Position numbers and translations under genes: made by a program
Shown here: positions 63,344 through 64,000 of the stretch, piece by piece
Layout of the letters: every line of letters begins with the position of its first letter
How positions within the stretch are numbered: position 1 is the first letter of the stretch
Source of the DNA: Pseudoalteromonas holothuriae
GTDB taxonomy: Bacteria; Pseudomonadota; Gammaproteobacteria; Enterobacterales; Alteromonadaceae
Reading direction: 5' to 3'
Length of the DNA: 64,000 nt
Assembly (NCBI RefSeq): GCF_945859825.1
Contig: NZ_CAMAPC010000005.1
Coordinates: 241,483-305,482, forward strand
The notes under the pieces: model-generated
Databases searched by the model: none
What the model saw: only the letters and a program-made list of their open reading frames with translations
What the model was told of the DNA's origin: nothing

Positions 63344-63456
63344 AAATTATCGTGCAAAGGGTTAACGATAGCGAACGCAGTGAGTGCGTTTCCTTTGCGC
63401 AAGGTGAAGTAAGTGTAAAAGGTTAGCGACATGAGCGAAGCGAATACGCTCTTTTT
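63344..63456. repeat. Two imperfect hairpin-bearing units between the direct repeats
   Basis: Two related stretches of about 50 bp follow each other. Each holds a GTTA-CGA / AGCGAA segment, a short hairpin (AACGCA-GTGAG-TGCGTT near 63374; GAGCG...CGCTC near 63434) and ends in a CGCAAGGTG box (GCGCAAGGTGAA at 63397-63408). No open frame is credible. Confidence 0.65.
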
Positions 63457-63539
63457 ACGCAAGGTGCAATGAGCTATTTTAACAACCGCTGAGGGAATAT
63501 CAGACTAACGACTGTGAAGGTCTTCACTTCACCTTGCGC
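63457..63539. repeat. 83-bp direct repeat, copy 2
   Basis: Second copy, 196 bp downstream of the first and differing at two positions. It repeats the 3' end of the transposase gene without the rest of it, so it is either a duplication of the right end of the element or the trace of a second, mostly deleted insertion. Confidence 0.93.
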
Positions 63540-63602
63540 TAATTCGTCTCTTTATCAATGCCTATACCCTCTGCACTGTACGAGACGATTTGGCACCAAC
63601 AA

Positions 63603-63634
63603 CAAAAAAGCCCGACTCTTTCGAATCGGGCTTT
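63603..63634 (-). terminator. Intrinsic terminator of the rRNA operon
   Basis: On the minus strand an 8-bp GC-rich stem (AAGCCCGA/TCGGGCTT) is followed by a run of T. It lies about 13 bp past the 3' end of 5S rRNA, in the right place to end the rrn transcript. Confidence 0.92.
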
Positions 63635-63646
63635 CTCTTAATTAAA

Positions 63647-63762
63647 TCCTGGCGATGTTCTACTTTCACATGGCAAAGCCACACTATCATCGACGCTGTT
63701 TCGTTTCACTTCTGAGTTCGGCATGGGGTCAGGTGGGTCCAAAACGCTATTGTCACCAAGAA
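63647..63762 (-). rRNA. rrf: 5S ribosomal RNA
   Basis: The minus strand contains the conserved 5S core GACCCACCTGACCCCATGCC followed by GAACTCAGAAGTGAAACG, and the ends CTTGGTG and CGCCAGG pair to close helix I. About 116 nt, the normal size. End points are estimated by helix pairing and may be off by one to three bases. Confidence 0.95.
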
Positions 63763-63955
63763 AATCTTTTCTGCAAATGCTTTATAACATCAAGCTACGC
63801 TTGAACATCTCATTTGCGCAAGGTGAACTCATTTCGCGATATAAATTCGCTCGTCCACCCTGTTTAATTCTTAAAATTCGGAATTCGCTGATAATTCGTA
63901 AAAATCTACTCTAGTTAATACTAACTTCTAACAAACAAACCACTTTGGCGTTGTA
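63763..63955 (-). other. 23S-5S internal spacer
   Basis: About 193 bp between the rRNA genes, with no tRNA. It contains a GCGCAAGGTGAA box at 63816-63827, the same motif found several times in the repeats downstream of the operon. Confidence 0.8.
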
Positions 63956-64000
63956 TGGTTAAGCCTCACGGGTAATTAGTACTGGTTAGCTTAACATATC
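63956..64000 (-). rRNA. rrl: 23S ribosomal RNA, 3' end only
   Basis: The minus strand reads GCTAACCAGTACTAATTACC and then CGTGAGGCTTAACCA, which is the conserved 3' terminal helix of gammaproteobacterial 23S rRNA. The rest of the gene lies beyond the right edge of the window. Confidence 0.93.

Overview
The window looks like chromosome from a marine gammaproteobacterium of the Alteromonadales, most likely Pseudoalteromonas or a close relative. This rests on its AT-rich composition, an RfaH/JUMPstart-controlled surface polysaccharide locus, a gammaproteobacterial tRNA-His and rRNA operon end, and an abundant surface protein resembling the S-layer proteins known from that group. The genus is an inference from gene content; I ran no search. 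Most of the window is one long surface-glycan and surface-protein locus read on the minus strand, so its transcriptional order runs from right to left.

Region A (1-22179, minus) is a Wzx/Wzy-type capsule or O-antigen operon. RfaH (21700-22179) is encoded just upstream of a JUMPstart/ops element (21590-21628). Next come wza, wzb and wzc; a UDP-HexNAc 6-dehydrogenase and 4-epimerase; rmlB and rmlA with a 4-aminotransferase and an N-formyltransferase; a WbqC-family protein; a flippase, glycosyltransferases and a polymerase; an asparagine-synthase-like amidotransferase; and a bacillosamine-type set (PglC, PglD, PglE and the start of a PglF-like dehydratase that runs off the left edge). Together they suggest a repeat unit of N,N'-diacetylbacillosamine, an (amidated) HexNAc uronic acid and an N-formylated 4-amino-4,6-dideoxyhexose.

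Region B (22354-32575, minus) holds ugd, a second Wzy/ligase-like membrane protein, four glycosyltransferases including a WecG/TagA-family one, and wbpE, wbpD, wbpB with a second UDP-HexNAc 6-dehydrogenase. These make a 2,3-diacetamido-2,3-dideoxy-uronic acid. A plus-strand island (32848-36830) interrupts the cluster. It carries a broken polysaccharide deacetylase lipoprotein gene, a glycosyltransferase and a flippase, and is followed by a scrap of transposase.

Region C (37011-43211, minus) has two glycosyltransferases, a third flippase and three different sulfotransferase-like P-loop proteins, which points to a sulfated glycan. Region D (43284-56085, minus) encodes a secreted, cysteine-free, Thr/Ala/Val-rich S-layer-like protein behind tandem near-consensus promoters and a long leader. 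Directly upstream lies a complete but reordered type II secretion operon (wecA-gspG-E-F-H-I-J-K-L-M-C-D). Region E (56160-60013) encodes a Wzz-type chain-length regulator and a large SLBB export protein.

The right end leaves the locus: a DUF481 outer-membrane protein, an MscS channel, tRNA-His, a decayed IS630-family transposase, a nest of repeats, and the 3' end of an rRNA operon (5S and the 23S tail, minus strand).
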